The notes beneath the pieces were generated by a model. The model searched no databases and was not told the origin of the DNA. It saw only the letters and a program-made list of their open reading frames with translations. DNA of 64,000 nucleotides from Veillonella infantium (GTDB lineage: Bacteria > Bacillota > Negativicutes > Veillonellales > Veillonellaceae), in contig NZ_PPDD01000008.1 in assembly GCF_002959895.1 (NCBI RefSeq), positions 62,001-126,000 of the forward strand, read 5' to 3'. The stretch's first letter is position 1. Each line of letters opens with the position of its first letter. The position numbers and the translations under genes are program-made. Of this stretch, positions 1 to 8,008 are shown piece by piece.

Positions 1-314
1 CTTGCAGATACACGGAATAGATGTTCAATGCAATCTCGCTCTTCATAGAAGAAAAAGGCATCTTCATCGATGTGGTCGGCACCTTTTAAATCCTTTAACA
101 CAGCCAGCATATATTCTTTAGGGAACTCTACACCTTCTAAGGCCGCATAGATTTCAGTTCTATTGCATGTAGACAATATAACGCATTCTGCTACACAGTC
201 GAATTCATAGAGGCGGTTTAGTGCTGAAGCAACCTCGTCCTTATCAAACGAGAAACGTTCACGTACCTCAACAGCGGCACTTCTATGATTTAGACCTAAT
301 ACCACTAATTTCAT
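1..314 (-). CDS. hemA: glutamyl-tRNA reductase, N-terminal part (cut by window edge)
   Basis: The first about 104 codons of HemA are visible; the rest lies left of the window. HemA reduces glutamyl-tRNA(Glu) to glutamate-1-semialdehyde, the first committed step of C5-pathway tetrapyrrole synthesis in the cytoplasm. The start reads MKLVVLGLNHRSAAVEVRER, the typical GluTR opening, and the catalytic cysteine is visible as Cys50 in LSTCNRTEIY. The ATG at 314 lies inside the end of the upstream dehydrogenase gene (32-base overlap), so the two are probably translationally coupled. The context suggests supply of haem, sirohaem or corrinoid precursors. Confidence 0.93.
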   Translation of the reverse strand, partial: MKLVVLGLNHRSAAVEVRERFSFDKDEVASALNRLYEFDCVAECVILSTCNRTEIYAALEGVEFPKEYMLAVLKDLKGADHIDEDAFFFYEERDCIEHLFRVSA

Positions 315-930
315 GGTCAAGTTTCTCCTCTATAGTCATCCACTCTCCCTTGAGAATGGCTTCAAAAGTTTCTACGGTCAGATGGTCTCGCCAAAATTTC
401 TGTCGAGCCTCTGGGGTAGGAAGTAGTAACTTTACTTCTTCTCTAAATATTTTAAGTCTAGGCATAGCCTTTTGCAACTGGCCATAACGATTCATCATAT
501 CTTGCTTTACGAGGCGATTGATACGAGGTCCTACGTTATTAGCGCTAATAGCGATATGAAGATCACCCAGTTCAAGGGATGAAGGCACAGTAAATCTGCA
601 CGCCCTAGGGGCGTCACTGCGATTAGTCCAAACGCGGTGTTTTTTCCCCATATCATATAACGTATCGTTTAATTCGCCATTATCTGTGCAGATAAAGAAC
701 AAACTGCTCGTTATAATGTGGTGTTCATCATCCATTGTGAAAGCACGGTCGTACCACGTGATACGATTATCCTTTGCCCATTGGCAAATCCTATCTGTTA
801 CAGTGGGAGCAATTACGACAATGTTGCACGGCTCATCAATAAAGAGCTGTATTCGTCGCTCTGCTACCTCTCCGCCGCCTACGAATAGGATTGTATCTTC
901 TGTTGTAGGTTGAAATGTTATGGATACCAT
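283..930 (-). CDS. precorrin-2 dehydrogenase / sirohydrochlorin ferrochelatase family (Met8/CysG N-terminal type)
   Basis: A 215-residue protein with an N-terminal Rossmann fold (LFVGGGEVAERR, about residues 15-26), the NAD-binding signature of bifunctional precorrin-2 dehydrogenases. Members oxidise precorrin-2 to sirohydrochlorin, and some also insert iron or cobalt. It lacks the C-terminal methyltransferase of full CysG. The middle (RACRFTVPSSLELGDLHIAIS) matches the conserved CysG segment for substrate binding. The start ATG at 930 has an AGGA ribosome-binding site. The gene overlaps hemA by 32 bases, which places it in an early tetrapyrrole operon. Whether it still chelates metal cannot be told from sequence alone. 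Confidence 0.85.
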   Translation of the reverse strand: MVSITFQPTTEDTILFVGGGEVAERRIQLFIDEPCNIVVIAPTVTDRICQWAKDNRITWYDRAFTMDDEHHIITSSLFFICTDNGELNDTLYDMGKKHRVWTNRSDAPRACRFTVPSSLELGDLHIAISANNVGPRINRLVKQDMMNRYGQLQKAMPRLKIFREEVKLLLPTPEARQKFWRDHLTVETFEAILKGEWMTIEEKLDHEISGIRSKS

Positions 931-951
931 GGCTGTCCTACTATATATAAA

Positions 952-980
952 AAAATCGGCTTGATGGTCAAGCCGATTTT
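952..980 (-). terminator. intrinsic terminator after ylmH
   Basis: A perfect 13-base inverted repeat (952-964 with 968-980, loop TGG) is followed in the minus direction by a U tract. It starts 8 bases beyond the ylmH stop codon and separates the ylm cluster from the hemA operon. Confidence 0.88.
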
Positions 981-987
981 CAATTGC

Positions 988-1773
988 CTACATGAATCGT
1001 TTCAGATATACGCCGATACGCCCCTTACGAGATGTACCTGTAATGGCTTCTACCTTCATTCGGCCACGACCACGCATAGAAATCACATCCCCTTCTTTAA
1101 CTTCTTGGGATGCCCCCTTAGCTGGTTGCCAGTTTACTTGCAATAATCCTGCATTTATAGCGCTTACCAATTTAGTACGAGACACGCTAAAACCAGAACT
1201 TGCCACCGCATCTAAGCGCAAAGAAGCAACTGTAGTGCGGACTTCTTTAATTTTTTCTTCTTTTGGTGCAATATCTGATAGGTCAATAGCCTCTACAGAT
1301 ACAGAAACCATAGCGATTTTTGTGAAGTTTTGAATCACGAAGTCTGCTACGCTTTCATCCACCAAAATTTGAGCGCCCCCTTGTTGAACGATAACGTCCC
1401 CAAATTTGGAGCGATCAATGCCAAGGCCCATCAAGGAGCCTAGCACATCACGATGGGTAAGCAGTCGGAACCGTGGGTCCCAATTTACCTTAAGGGCGCG
1501 AATGCCCATGTCCACAGTACCGTTAAAGTCGCTATCTACAAAGGCGATACGGATACGTTCCGCCCCTTCATAGCCACCGTCTGTCTTAACGATAAGCTGT
1601 GGGTAGTTAGCCTTGATTGCGTCTGCAATGACAAGACCTGCAGGGCTCGTAAAGTCCGCCACGCGATAAGGGCGACCTTTTACAACCTGCTCAGCCAAGT
1701 CTAGCATGCGGCGAGCTTCCTCACCGCTGCCACTGGCTTCAAAATATCGTATTAATTTACTAGTATCTGCCAA
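988..1773 (-). CDS. ylmH: YlmH-like S4-domain RNA-binding protein
   Basis: A 261-residue protein with a C-terminal S4 RNA-binding domain (about residues 183-245; RLDAVASSGFSVSRTKLV followed by INAGLLQVNW). YlmH proteins sit in the division-linked ylm cluster of Gram-positive bacteria and have been linked to ribosome rescue and to septation. The start is TTG at 1773, two bases after the proC stop codon, with GGGGAAATAATT as ribosome-binding region inside the end of proC. It is the last gene of the cluster before a strong terminator. Confidence 0.88.
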   Translation of the reverse strand: MADTSKLIRYFEASGSGEEARRMLDLAEQVVKGRPYRVADFTSPAGLVIADAIKANYPQLIVKTDGGYEGAERIRIAFVDSDFNGTVDMGIRALKVNWDPRFRLLTHRDVLGSLMGLGIDRSKFGDVIVQQGGAQILVDESVADFVIQNFTKIAMVSVSVEAIDLSDIAPKEEKIKEVRTTVASLRLDAVASSGFSVSRTKLVSAINAGLLQVNWQPAKGASQEVKEGDVISMRGRGRMKVEAITGTSRKGRIGVYLKRFM

Positions 1774-1775
1774 AA

Positions 1776-2570
1776 TTATTTCCCCAATTCATTTGACCGA
1801 GCAAGACATGCTACTACGCCATCTTGGAGAGCACTGCGAAGTCCACCTTTTTCCATGGCACCAATACCAGCGATGGTCGTGCCACCTGGACTTGTTACTT
1901 GATCTCGTAGTACTGCTGGATGATTACCACTTTCAAGAGCCATCTTACCAGCACCATACATCGTTTGAGCCGCAGCCTTGATAGCCAACTGACGAGGCAA
2001 GCCTATGCGAACCCCTGCATCAGCTAAGGCATCTAGAATGACGAACATATAGCCAGGGCCCGCACCAGATAGTGCACCTAAGCGGTCCAAATCGGCTTCG
2101 CTCACCACGGCTACTTCGCCAACAGCCTCAAACAAGGCTTGAACATCGCGGCCAAGGTCTGTATTCACATCATCACCAGCAAGAGCAGTCATACCAGCAC
2201 CGATAGACGCCGGTGTATTTGGCATGGCTCTAAACCAGTTAGCTTGTGGAATCGCCGCATCAAGGGTATCTAAGGTAATCCCTGCCGCAACGGAGATCAT
2301 AACAGTTCCATAAGGTACTTCTTTTAAATCCTCTAGTACAGATGGTAACACTTGTGGTTTTACAGCCAATAGAATGGTATTGTACTCATGTACATTAGGC
2401 ATAGTCGTAAAGCCTACTACACCAAGCTCCTCTGTAAGAGCCTTACATTGTTCTTCACGACGCACCAGAATGTGTGTATCACTTGCTTTCAACACGCCAT
2501 GCTGTAATGCACCGCGCAATAGAGCGCCACCCATCGAGCCAACGCCGATACATAAGGTTTTACCTAACAT
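1776..2570 (-). CDS. proC: pyrroline-5-carboxylate reductase
   Basis: ProC reduces 1-pyrroline-5-carboxylate to proline with NAD(P)H. The N-terminal nucleotide-binding motif reads CIGVGSMGGALLRG, and the C-terminal family signature is clear (LSGAGPGYMFVILDALADAG and later VTSPGGTTIAGI). I prefer the ATG at 2570 (MLGKTLCIG, 264 residues), preceded by GGTGGTG. An in-frame GTG at 2582 would add four residues. The gene sits between sepF and ylmH, where ylmG (YggT family) is usual in related clusters. Confidence 0.93.
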   Translation of the reverse strand: MLGKTLCIGVGSMGGALLRGALQHGVLKASDTHILVRREEQCKALTEELGVVGFTTMPNVHEYNTILLAVKPQVLPSVLEDLKEVPYGTVMISVAAGITLDTLDAAIPQANWFRAMPNTPASIGAGMTALAGDDVNTDLGRDVQALFEAVGEVAVVSEADLDRLGALSGAGPGYMFVILDALADAGVRIGLPRQLAIKAAAQTMYGAGKMALESGNHPAVLRDQVTSPGGTTIAGIGAMEKGGLRSALQDGVVACLARSNELGK

Positions 2571-2596
2571 AGTTGTCACCACCGTTTATAGAGAAA

Positions 2597-3094
2597 TTAT
2601 TTGTTTTCCCAAGCGTATTCGTTTTGCTCAGCTTTGTTACTTTCATTATCAGAATAATCAATGGAAATGTTTACAGGTACGCACATGAAAATGTCCTTAC
2701 CAACCTTTTCCAATTTGCCATCCAATGCAAATGTCGCACCAGATACGAAGTCCACAATACGCGCTGCTTCATGAGGATCTGTATTTTCAAAGTTAATCAA
2801 TACAGGACGCATGTCGCGCAATTGATGTGTAATATTTTCAGAATCTTCAAATACTTTTGGTTCAATTACAACTACTTTCATAGCTGTTGGACGTTGTGTC
2901 ATCGTAGATTGGCCTCCTACCTTGCGTGGATGAAATTCAGATGCGCCGGATACTGGAGCTACTGGAGCTACTGGTGTAGGTTCCGCTTCATATTCCTCTT
3001 CATCTTCATAGTCATAATCATCATATTCATAGTCATCATCATTTTTGCCTAAGAATAAGTTTTTTGCTTTGTCTAAATAATCTCCCAATGCCAT
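2597..3094 (-). CDS. sepF: cell division protein SepF
   Basis: SepF (165 residues) bundles FtsZ filaments and anchors them to the membrane during septum formation. The sequence shows the standard layout: a short amphipathic N-terminus (MALGDYLDKAKNLFLG), an acidic Asp/Glu/Tyr-rich linker at about residues 18-40, and a C-terminal domain (about 80-155) with INFENTDPHEAARIVDF and VSGATFALDGKLEKVG. It lies downstream of yggS and upstream of proC, as in ylm clusters. Confidence 0.95.
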   Translation of the reverse strand: MALGDYLDKAKNLFLGKNDDDYEYDDYDYEDEEEYEAEPTPVAPVAPVSGASEFHPRKVGGQSTMTQRPTAMKVVVIEPKVFEDSENITHQLRDMRPVLINFENTDPHEAARIVDFVSGATFALDGKLEKVGKDIFMCVPVNISIDYSDNESNKAEQNEYAWENK

Positions 3095-3145
3095 TTGGAT
3101 TTCCTCCTAATACATAACGCTACCGATTACTAGGCAACCCGAGCC

Positions 3146-3832
3146 TTAATAATACACACGTTCCCCAAAAATTGCTGTGCCTACACGAACGATGTTAGCC
3201 CCTTCTTCTAAAGCGACTTCAAAGTCGTGAGTCATCCCCATAGATAAATATTGAATCTGCCCTTCTTCAAAGTAGCCCTTCATATCCTCATACAAGGCGT
3301 TTGCTACGCGGAAGATTGGACGTGCTTCCTCTGGATCATCGAAAAATGGTGCCATACACATTAAGCCCCGAACACGGACATGAGGTAATGTCTTTGCATA
3401 GTCTCGTATTTCTGGAAACTCTTCAACGGTCATGCCTGTTTTAGATGCTTCACGAGCTACATTAACTTGCAATAACACATCTTGCACCTTATCGTGCTTG
3501 GCTGCAACCTTTTCGATTTCATCTAATAATTTACGGCTGTCTACAGAATGAATTAAATCAAACATAGGCACCGCTTGACGCACCTTATTGACCTTTAAAT
3601 GACCAATCAAATGCCATGTCAATTGTGGACCTTTATAGGTAAGCTGTTTTTCTTTAGCCTCTTGTACTCGATTTTCCCCCACATGAGTAACACCGAGACG
3701 TGCGACCTCTTCCACCGCTGATACAGGGTGGTTCTTAGTAACAGCTACTAATAATGCTGTATCTACGCGACCAACGCGCGCCATAGCATCTGCCATGCGC
3801 TGCTGTATAGCGTGTAGGGATTCTTCAATCAT
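3146..3832 (-). CDS. YggS-family pyridoxal phosphate homeostasis protein
   Basis: A PLP-binding protein of the YggS/PROSC/YlmE family (228 residues), with a type III alanine-racemase fold but no known catalytic reaction; it buffers free PLP. The PLP lysine lies in LLVAVTKNHP. Further family motifs are VGENRVQE, HLIGHLKVNK and SMGMTHDFEVALEEGANIVR. The ATG at 3832 is chosen because AAGGGG lies 7-8 bases upstream; a longer reading frame to 3865 has no such site. It is the ylmE position of the cluster. Confidence 0.93.
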   Translation of the reverse strand: MIEESLHAIQQRMADAMARVGRVDTALLVAVTKNHPVSAVEEVARLGVTHVGENRVQEAKEKQLTYKGPQLTWHLIGHLKVNKVRQAVPMFDLIHSVDSRKLLDEIEKVAAKHDKVQDVLLQVNVAREASKTGMTVEEFPEIRDYAKTLPHVRVRGLMCMAPFFDDPEEARPIFRVANALYEDMKGYFEEGQIQYLSMGMTHDFEVALEEGANIVRVGTAIFGERVYY

Positions 3833-3890
3833 GTGATTCCCCTTCAATCTATATTTAAAAACCATAAAATATATTTGTATAGACTATTCT

Positions 3891-3919
3891 ATTATATAGT
3901 ATTTATTATTGATTGTACA
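3891..3919 (-). promoter_or_regulatory. possible promoter for yggS-sepF-proC-ylmH
   Basis: On the minus strand TGTACA (3914-3919) and TATAAT (3891-3896) are separated by 17 bases, about 60 bases upstream of the yggS start. The -35 matches consensus at four of six positions. The 130-base gap between pgeF and yggS is long enough to hold a promoter. Confidence 0.5.
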
Positions 3920-3962
3920 TCATTTAGGTCTTATAAAGCCTATAAATCTATGTATGTATATA

Positions 3963-4817
3963 CTACCGTTCTTGTAGCATACCAAATAAAGCCATGCGAC
4001 CTGTTTTACCAGATTCCCGACGATAGGAATAACAATCTTTATCTGTTACTGTATCGGTACCGCCAATAGCGATATTTTCTTTAGGCACACCATTCACCAT
4101 AAGTCCTTCGGCGATAAAGTTCCATAAGTTGATATAGGCTTTATCTAGTTTATCACCTGGATAGTTTACAATATCAGCCACACTGCGGTCAGTCATACCA
4201 CGCCAAGCTAATTCAAAACGTTTTCCTAACTCTACATCAACTTCAAAGGATTCTGGCCCAATGCTAGGTCCAAGATAGATATAACAATCTTTGAACTCCG
4301 TACCATAAGCTTCTTTCATAGTCTCAATAGTAAGAACTGGCAAATGTCCTATCGCTCCGCGCCACCCTGCATGTACCGTAGCGATAGCGTGATGCTTAGC
4401 ATCATAAATACCTACAGCTACACAATCAGCAGTAAATAAAAATAGTGGTACATTCGGTAATTTTGTAAATACAGCATCACAATCGGCTATGGCTGTATCC
4501 TCTCCCAAGGCTCCCGCACCAACGAGATCTTCTGTGATTTCTACAGCTTTTAAACCATGTACTTGATTACCACAAGAGATTCGCTCTGGTTCAACACCTA
4601 AATATTCAGCAACAATAGCACGGTTTTCACGAACATACTTAGGCTCATCCCCTACGTGAAATGCTAAATTTAGTGATTTATAGGGCTCTTGAGATACACC
4701 ACCATGACGGTACGTATCACCTATTGTAATAGGAAAACGATCTGCCCAATTAGGAGTTTCATAAGACCAAGTACCATGAGGTCCTTTAACATCTATACGT
4801 TTTACAGATTGATTCAT
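3963..4817 (-). CDS. pgeF: peptidoglycan editing factor PgeF / laccase-domain (YfiH, YlmD) protein
   Basis: A 284-residue multicopper-oxidase-like (DUF152) protein. Family members hydrolyse muropeptide side chains misincorporated with serine, and some show purine nucleosidase activity. The metal-site residues are visible in NQVHG, FTADCVAVG and ATVHAGWRG, and YLGPSIGPESFEV follows. It starts 9 bases after the radical SAM gene, with GGAGGCACTT before the ATG. It corresponds to ylmD and opens the ylm-like cluster. Confidence 0.9.
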   Translation of the reverse strand: MNQSVKRIDVKGPHGTWSYETPNWADRFPITIGDTYRHGGVSQEPYKSLNLAFHVGDEPKYVRENRAIVAEYLGVEPERISCGNQVHGLKAVEITEDLVGAGALGEDTAIADCDAVFTKLPNVPLFLFTADCVAVGIYDAKHHAIATVHAGWRGAIGHLPVLTIETMKEAYGTEFKDCYIYLGPSIGPESFEVDVELGKRFELAWRGMTDRSVADIVNYPGDKLDKAYINLWNFIAEGLMVNGVPKENIAIGGTDTVTDKDCYSYRRESGKTGRMALFGMLQER

Positions 4818-4826
4818 AAGTGCCTC

Positions 4827-6554
4827 CTATTTACATACACCACATCGCTTACAGCCTTGTACACATGGCGGTGTATACGCTTCATCCACAGAGCGCTTCC
4901 ATTCCATTTCAAGATATCCATCGTCCATCCCCATGTCGAGGTGACTCCATGGTAAGAATTCATCAAAGCTTCGTTCACGATAGTTCATCTCGTCCATATC
5001 TAGGCCTGCTGCCTTCATTTCAGCCTTGAAAGACTTACTGCCACGATCTGCTGCACATGCCGCAAGAACAGCGCCAAGACGGCGATCACCACGAGCTAGT
5101 ACACCTTGGATATATGCCTCTTTAGGTGATTCAACGAGCACCTCGATACGACGATTCTTTTGCAATGCTTTTTTAATATATTGAAGTTTTTTCTCTACCG
5201 TTTTTTGATTATCCATAGCCATCCATTGGAATGGTGTAAAAGGCTTTGGAATAAATGGATTGATACTGAGTGTTAAACGACCTTTACAGCCCACCTCTGC
5301 CATATGGGATTGCGTCCGTTCTGCCAGGCCTACGATGGCTTCAATATCCTCGTCTGTTTCCGTAGGCAACCCAATCATGATGTAGAGGCGCATGTGTTGG
5401 ATGCCAGACTTAGCAGATAAAGTAGCAGCATTTTTCAAATGTTCTTCGCTAATCCCTTTATTAATAACGCGGCGCAACCGTTCACTGCCCGTTTCTGGAG
5501 CAATGGTAATCGTCTTTTGACCGCTATCTGCCAAGCCATCTACTACGGCTTGCGTCAAAGAATCTGCTCGCAAAGATGCACAAGAATAGCGCATATCTTT
5601 AGAACGAATATAAGTAACTAACTCATCTACCTCTGGATAATCAGAAATAGCGGCCCCCATAAGGCCTACCTTTTTACCTAATTTCTCTGCTCTATCTACG
5701 CCTTCTTTTAATATGTCTAAAGGTCGTACGCGCGGTACACGGAAACAATACCCGGCCATACAGAATCGACAATGACGGCCACAGCCTCGAGCTACCTCGA
5801 TGATATACATGGCGCCAAACTCGGTGAAATTCGTAGCAATTACCGTTTCACCTCCACTCGTTAGAGGCTCAAAATGGCGTCGTATAGTTTTAGGTGCACC
5901 CTCTGCTATATCATAGCCAACAAAACGCTTATTATCGTCATATTGAGGGGTATATAAAATAGGTACATATACACCATCAATTTGAGCTAGTGCAGAAATC
6001 GTTTCTTCTCGGCTTTCACCATTCTCACGACCCTTGCGAATTCGTTCTAACACAGCAGTAACGATACCTTCCCCTTCACCGATGATGAAAGCATCGATAA
6101 AATCGGCAAAGGGCTCAGGATTAAATGTCGCACAAGGTCCTCCGGCAATGACGATAGGATCAAAGCCAGTTCGATCTTCGCTCATAACAGGCACACGCCC
6201 ATGTCGTAGCATTAATGGGATGTGAAAATAGTCCATTTCAAAAGTTACATCAAAAGCAACTACATCAAACTGATGCATAGGTCGTTGCGTTTCAACACTC
6301 ATAAGCGGAGTTTTCGTCTTATCATAGGCATCTAGTTCCTTTTTCTCAGGTAAGAATATCCGCTCGCATACACTAGCTGGACACAAATTGATTTCCTCAT
6401 AAATAATGTGGAGGCCTAGATTACTCATGCCTACAAAATATGTATTAGGATAGACGATAGCTACCTTTTGCCCTGCATGAGGGTTTACCGTTACCCGACT
6501 ATCTTCGTCTTTATATAATGCTTGTAATCTATCAATTAAATCTTTACGATTCAC
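4827..6554 (-). CDS. radical SAM protein, B12-binding-domain family (TIGR03960 type)
   Basis: A 575-residue radical SAM enzyme of unknown substrate. An N-terminal cobalamin-binding-like region (about 1-220; AIVYPNTYFVGMSNLGLHII) precedes the iron-sulfur motif in VARGCGRHCRFCMAG (CxxxCxxC). SAM-domain landmarks such as TIAPETGSERLRRVINKG and IMIGLPTETDEDI follow. The C-terminus carries an extra cluster of cysteines (CVQGCKRCGVC), possibly a second metal site. The start is GTG at 6554 with AAAGGAAAT upstream. In many Firmicutes this family sits beside a DUF2344 partner; none is in this window. Confidence 0.88.
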   Translation of the reverse strand: MNRKDLIDRLQALYKDEDSRVTVNPHAGQKVAIVYPNTYFVGMSNLGLHIIYEEINLCPASVCERIFLPEKKELDAYDKTKTPLMSVETQRPMHQFDVVAFDVTFEMDYFHIPLMLRHGRVPVMSEDRTGFDPIVIAGGPCATFNPEPFADFIDAFIIGEGEGIVTAVLERIRKGRENGESREETISALAQIDGVYVPILYTPQYDDNKRFVGYDIAEGAPKTIRRHFEPLTSGGETVIATNFTEFGAMYIIEVARGCGRHCRFCMAGYCFRVPRVRPLDILKEGVDRAEKLGKKVGLMGAAISDYPEVDELVTYIRSKDMRYSCASLRADSLTQAVVDGLADSGQKTITIAPETGSERLRRVINKGISEEHLKNAATLSAKSGIQHMRLYIMIGLPTETDEDIEAIVGLAERTQSHMAEVGCKGRLTLSINPFIPKPFTPFQWMAMDNQKTVEKKLQYIKKALQKNRRIEVLVESPKEAYIQGVLARGDRRLGAVLAACAADRGSKSFKAEMKAAGLDMDEMNYRERSFDEFLPWSHLDMGMDDGYLEMEWKRSVDEAYTPPCVQGCKRCGVCK

Positions 6555-6570
6555 TAATTTCCTTTCTATA

Positions 6571-6596
6571 TAAGCCCACTACGAATAGTGGGCTTA
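6571..6596 (-). promoter_or_regulatory. leader hairpin upstream of the radical SAM gene
   Basis: A perfect 11-base inverted repeat (6571-6581 with 6586-6596, loop of four) lies 17 bases before the GTG start. The minus-strand U run precedes the hairpin rather than following it, so it does not look like an ordinary terminator. It may be an mRNA stabiliser, a leader structure or a weak end signal for the gene upstream. Confidence 0.5.
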
Positions 6597-6614
6597 AAAA
6601 CATTTTATATATCG

Positions 6615-6642
6615 TTTGTATGTCTATATTTGTATGTCTATA
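6615..6642. repeat. perfect tandem repeat of 14 bases, two copies
   Basis: The unit TTTGTATGTCTATA occurs twice in direct tandem (6615-6628 and 6629-6642), in the gap between the DUF421 gene and the radical SAM gene. The role is unknown. It lies where a promoter or operator of the radical SAM gene would be expected. Confidence 0.8.
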
Positions 6643-6691
6643 AGAGTAGTATATAATACTTATCTTAACTATACTATAAGACCAAGAAACA

Positions 6692-7411
6692 TTACAATTT
6701 AGATTTCAATTTATCCTTTGTATGAGAGGTCTTATCTTTAAGTGTTTTTACAATTTGAGGGCGATGTTTTTTTTCATAAGGGTAAATAACAACTTCCCCA
6801 TCTTTGTATTCTGCAATGTATACCTCCTTAATTTTATAGCCTTGCTTTTCAACTTCTTCTTCTAGCCAATCCTGGCCTTTTTCAATTACATCTAATGTAA
6901 AATGGTTAATTTGACCATCATCAATAAGGTCAAATTTAATATTCTCATCACTAAATTGAACTACGCTGAGCTGACCATTTTGCTCCAATACAGCACGCTT
7001 AACATCCGTAACATATTGAACACCTGCTGTACGAAGCTTTAACTTAAGCTCCGCCGCTTGAATGCCATAACGCATACATTCTTCTGTTAAGATATGACCT
7101 TTTTCAATAACAATTACAGGATGTCCATCCAAAATAGTTTTAAAGAATCGGAGATTTCCTTTTAAGAACTTAAGCGTCATTACAAGTATAGTCCATAAAA
7201 TGAGGACTAACATAAACTGTAAAATACCGATTTGGTCATTGTAAATAATGGCACCGATAATACCACCAAGTACATAGTTTTGTAATTGGTCCAAAGCAGA
7301 GGTTGGCGCTAAGTTGCCCTTCCCCATTAAGTTGATTTGTAAGATAATCGCCAAGAGACCGATGGCGAGTTTGGCAAAGACCATCCCATAGACGGCCATA
7401 GCTTCTGTCAT
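6692..7411 (-). CDS. DUF421-family (YetF/YcaP-like) membrane protein
   Basis: A 239-residue protein with three N-terminal membrane segments (about residues 7-28, 45-60 and 63-85) and a soluble C-terminal region, the layout of the DUF421 family. The family segment FFKTILDGHPVIVIEKGHI is clear and marks the first soluble repeat. The function is not established; some homologues are linked to spore or envelope properties. The tail is rich in lysine. It lies 12 bases after a DUF3290-type gene, a pairing common for this family, and both are probably one transcript. Confidence 0.85.
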   Translation of the reverse strand: MTEAMAVYGMVFAKLAIGLLAIILQINLMGKGNLAPTSALDQLQNYVLGGIIGAIIYNDQIGILQFMLVLILWTILVMTLKFLKGNLRFFKTILDGHPVIVIEKGHILTEECMRYGIQAAELKLKLRTAGVQYVTDVKRAVLEQNGQLSVVQFSDENIKFDLIDDGQINHFTLDVIEKGQDWLEEEVEKQGYKIKEVYIAEYKDGEVVIYPYEKKHRPQIVKTLKDKTSHTKDKLKSKL

Positions 7412-7423
7412 TTACGTTCCTCC

Positions 7424-7885
7424 TTATGGTAATACGTCCGCTTTATCATGAATACGATCTGTTGGGCTCATCTTATACACACGAGTAATTGTATAGGTTG
7501 TAAATTCTGGATTAAACTGAACCTCATAATAATCATCGCTTACCTTTAAAATCATACCATTGCGAATTTTTAAGGAGTTAACCGCTAATTGCTCACTTGG
7601 TACAGAACGATCAGCACTAAAAGAATGTAAAAATTGAGCCATACGAGAAGAGTCTTCAGAGTATGTTTTCATTCGGTTATATTCTTGATACTCCAGTCCT
7701 AAGAAAAACACTACAACTAAAGACAAAATAACCAATAAATCACGATAGCGATTAGTAAAACCATTTCGCAATACCTGTACACCTAGAACAAGCAGTGCTA
7801 AAAGAATGGCAACAAAAACGATAAAGCCCCATGTTTGGCCTGTCACAGCCTGACTTTCAACATAGGCCAACGTGTAAAAATCCAT
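7424..7885 (-). CDS. DUF3290-type membrane protein
   Basis: A 153-residue protein with two membrane segments (about residues 18-39 and 49-66) followed by a soluble domain containing LKIRNGMILKVSDDYYEVQF. It resembles DUF3290 proteins, which usually lie directly upstream of DUF421 genes, as here. No enzymatic motif is visible. The pair probably forms a membrane complex, an inference from conserved neighbourhood. The start ATG at 7885 has AAAGGGGAAC upstream. Confidence 0.78.
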   Translation of the reverse strand: MDFYTLAYVESQAVTGQTWGFIVFVAILLALLVLGVQVLRNGFTNRYRDLLVILSLVVVFFLGLEYQEYNRMKTYSEDSSRMAQFLHSFSADRSVPSEQLAVNSLKIRNGMILKVSDDYYEVQFNPEFTTYTITRVYKMSPTDRIHDKADVLP

Positions 7886-7913
7886 ATTGTTCCCCTTTCA
7901 TATATTATTCTTT

Positions 7914-7922
7914 ATTATATCA
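7914..7922 (-). promoter_or_regulatory. extended -10 promoter for the DUF3290-DUF421 pair
   Basis: The minus strand reads TGATATAAT, an extended -10 box, about 30 bases before the DUF3290 ATG. No good -35 box was found. Confidence 0.55.
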
Positions 7923-7960
7923 CAAATAAATATGCTAATAACCAACAACGACTTATAAAA

Positions 7961-7989
7961 AATAGAGCTACCACAACGATAGCTCTATT
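7961..7989 (-). terminator. intrinsic terminator after the 169-residue membrane protein gene
   Basis: A 10-base inverted repeat (7961-7970 with 7980-7989) with a U tract on the minus strand, 20 bases beyond the stop codon at 8009. Confidence 0.85.
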
Positions 7990-8008
7990 AAACAGTTTCT
8001 ATACTAAT

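Noticed and set aside
2597-3052. Plus-strand frame opposite sepF rich in Ile/Phe
   Set aside because: It is the reverse complement of the acidic SepF linker and has no ribosome-binding site or family match.
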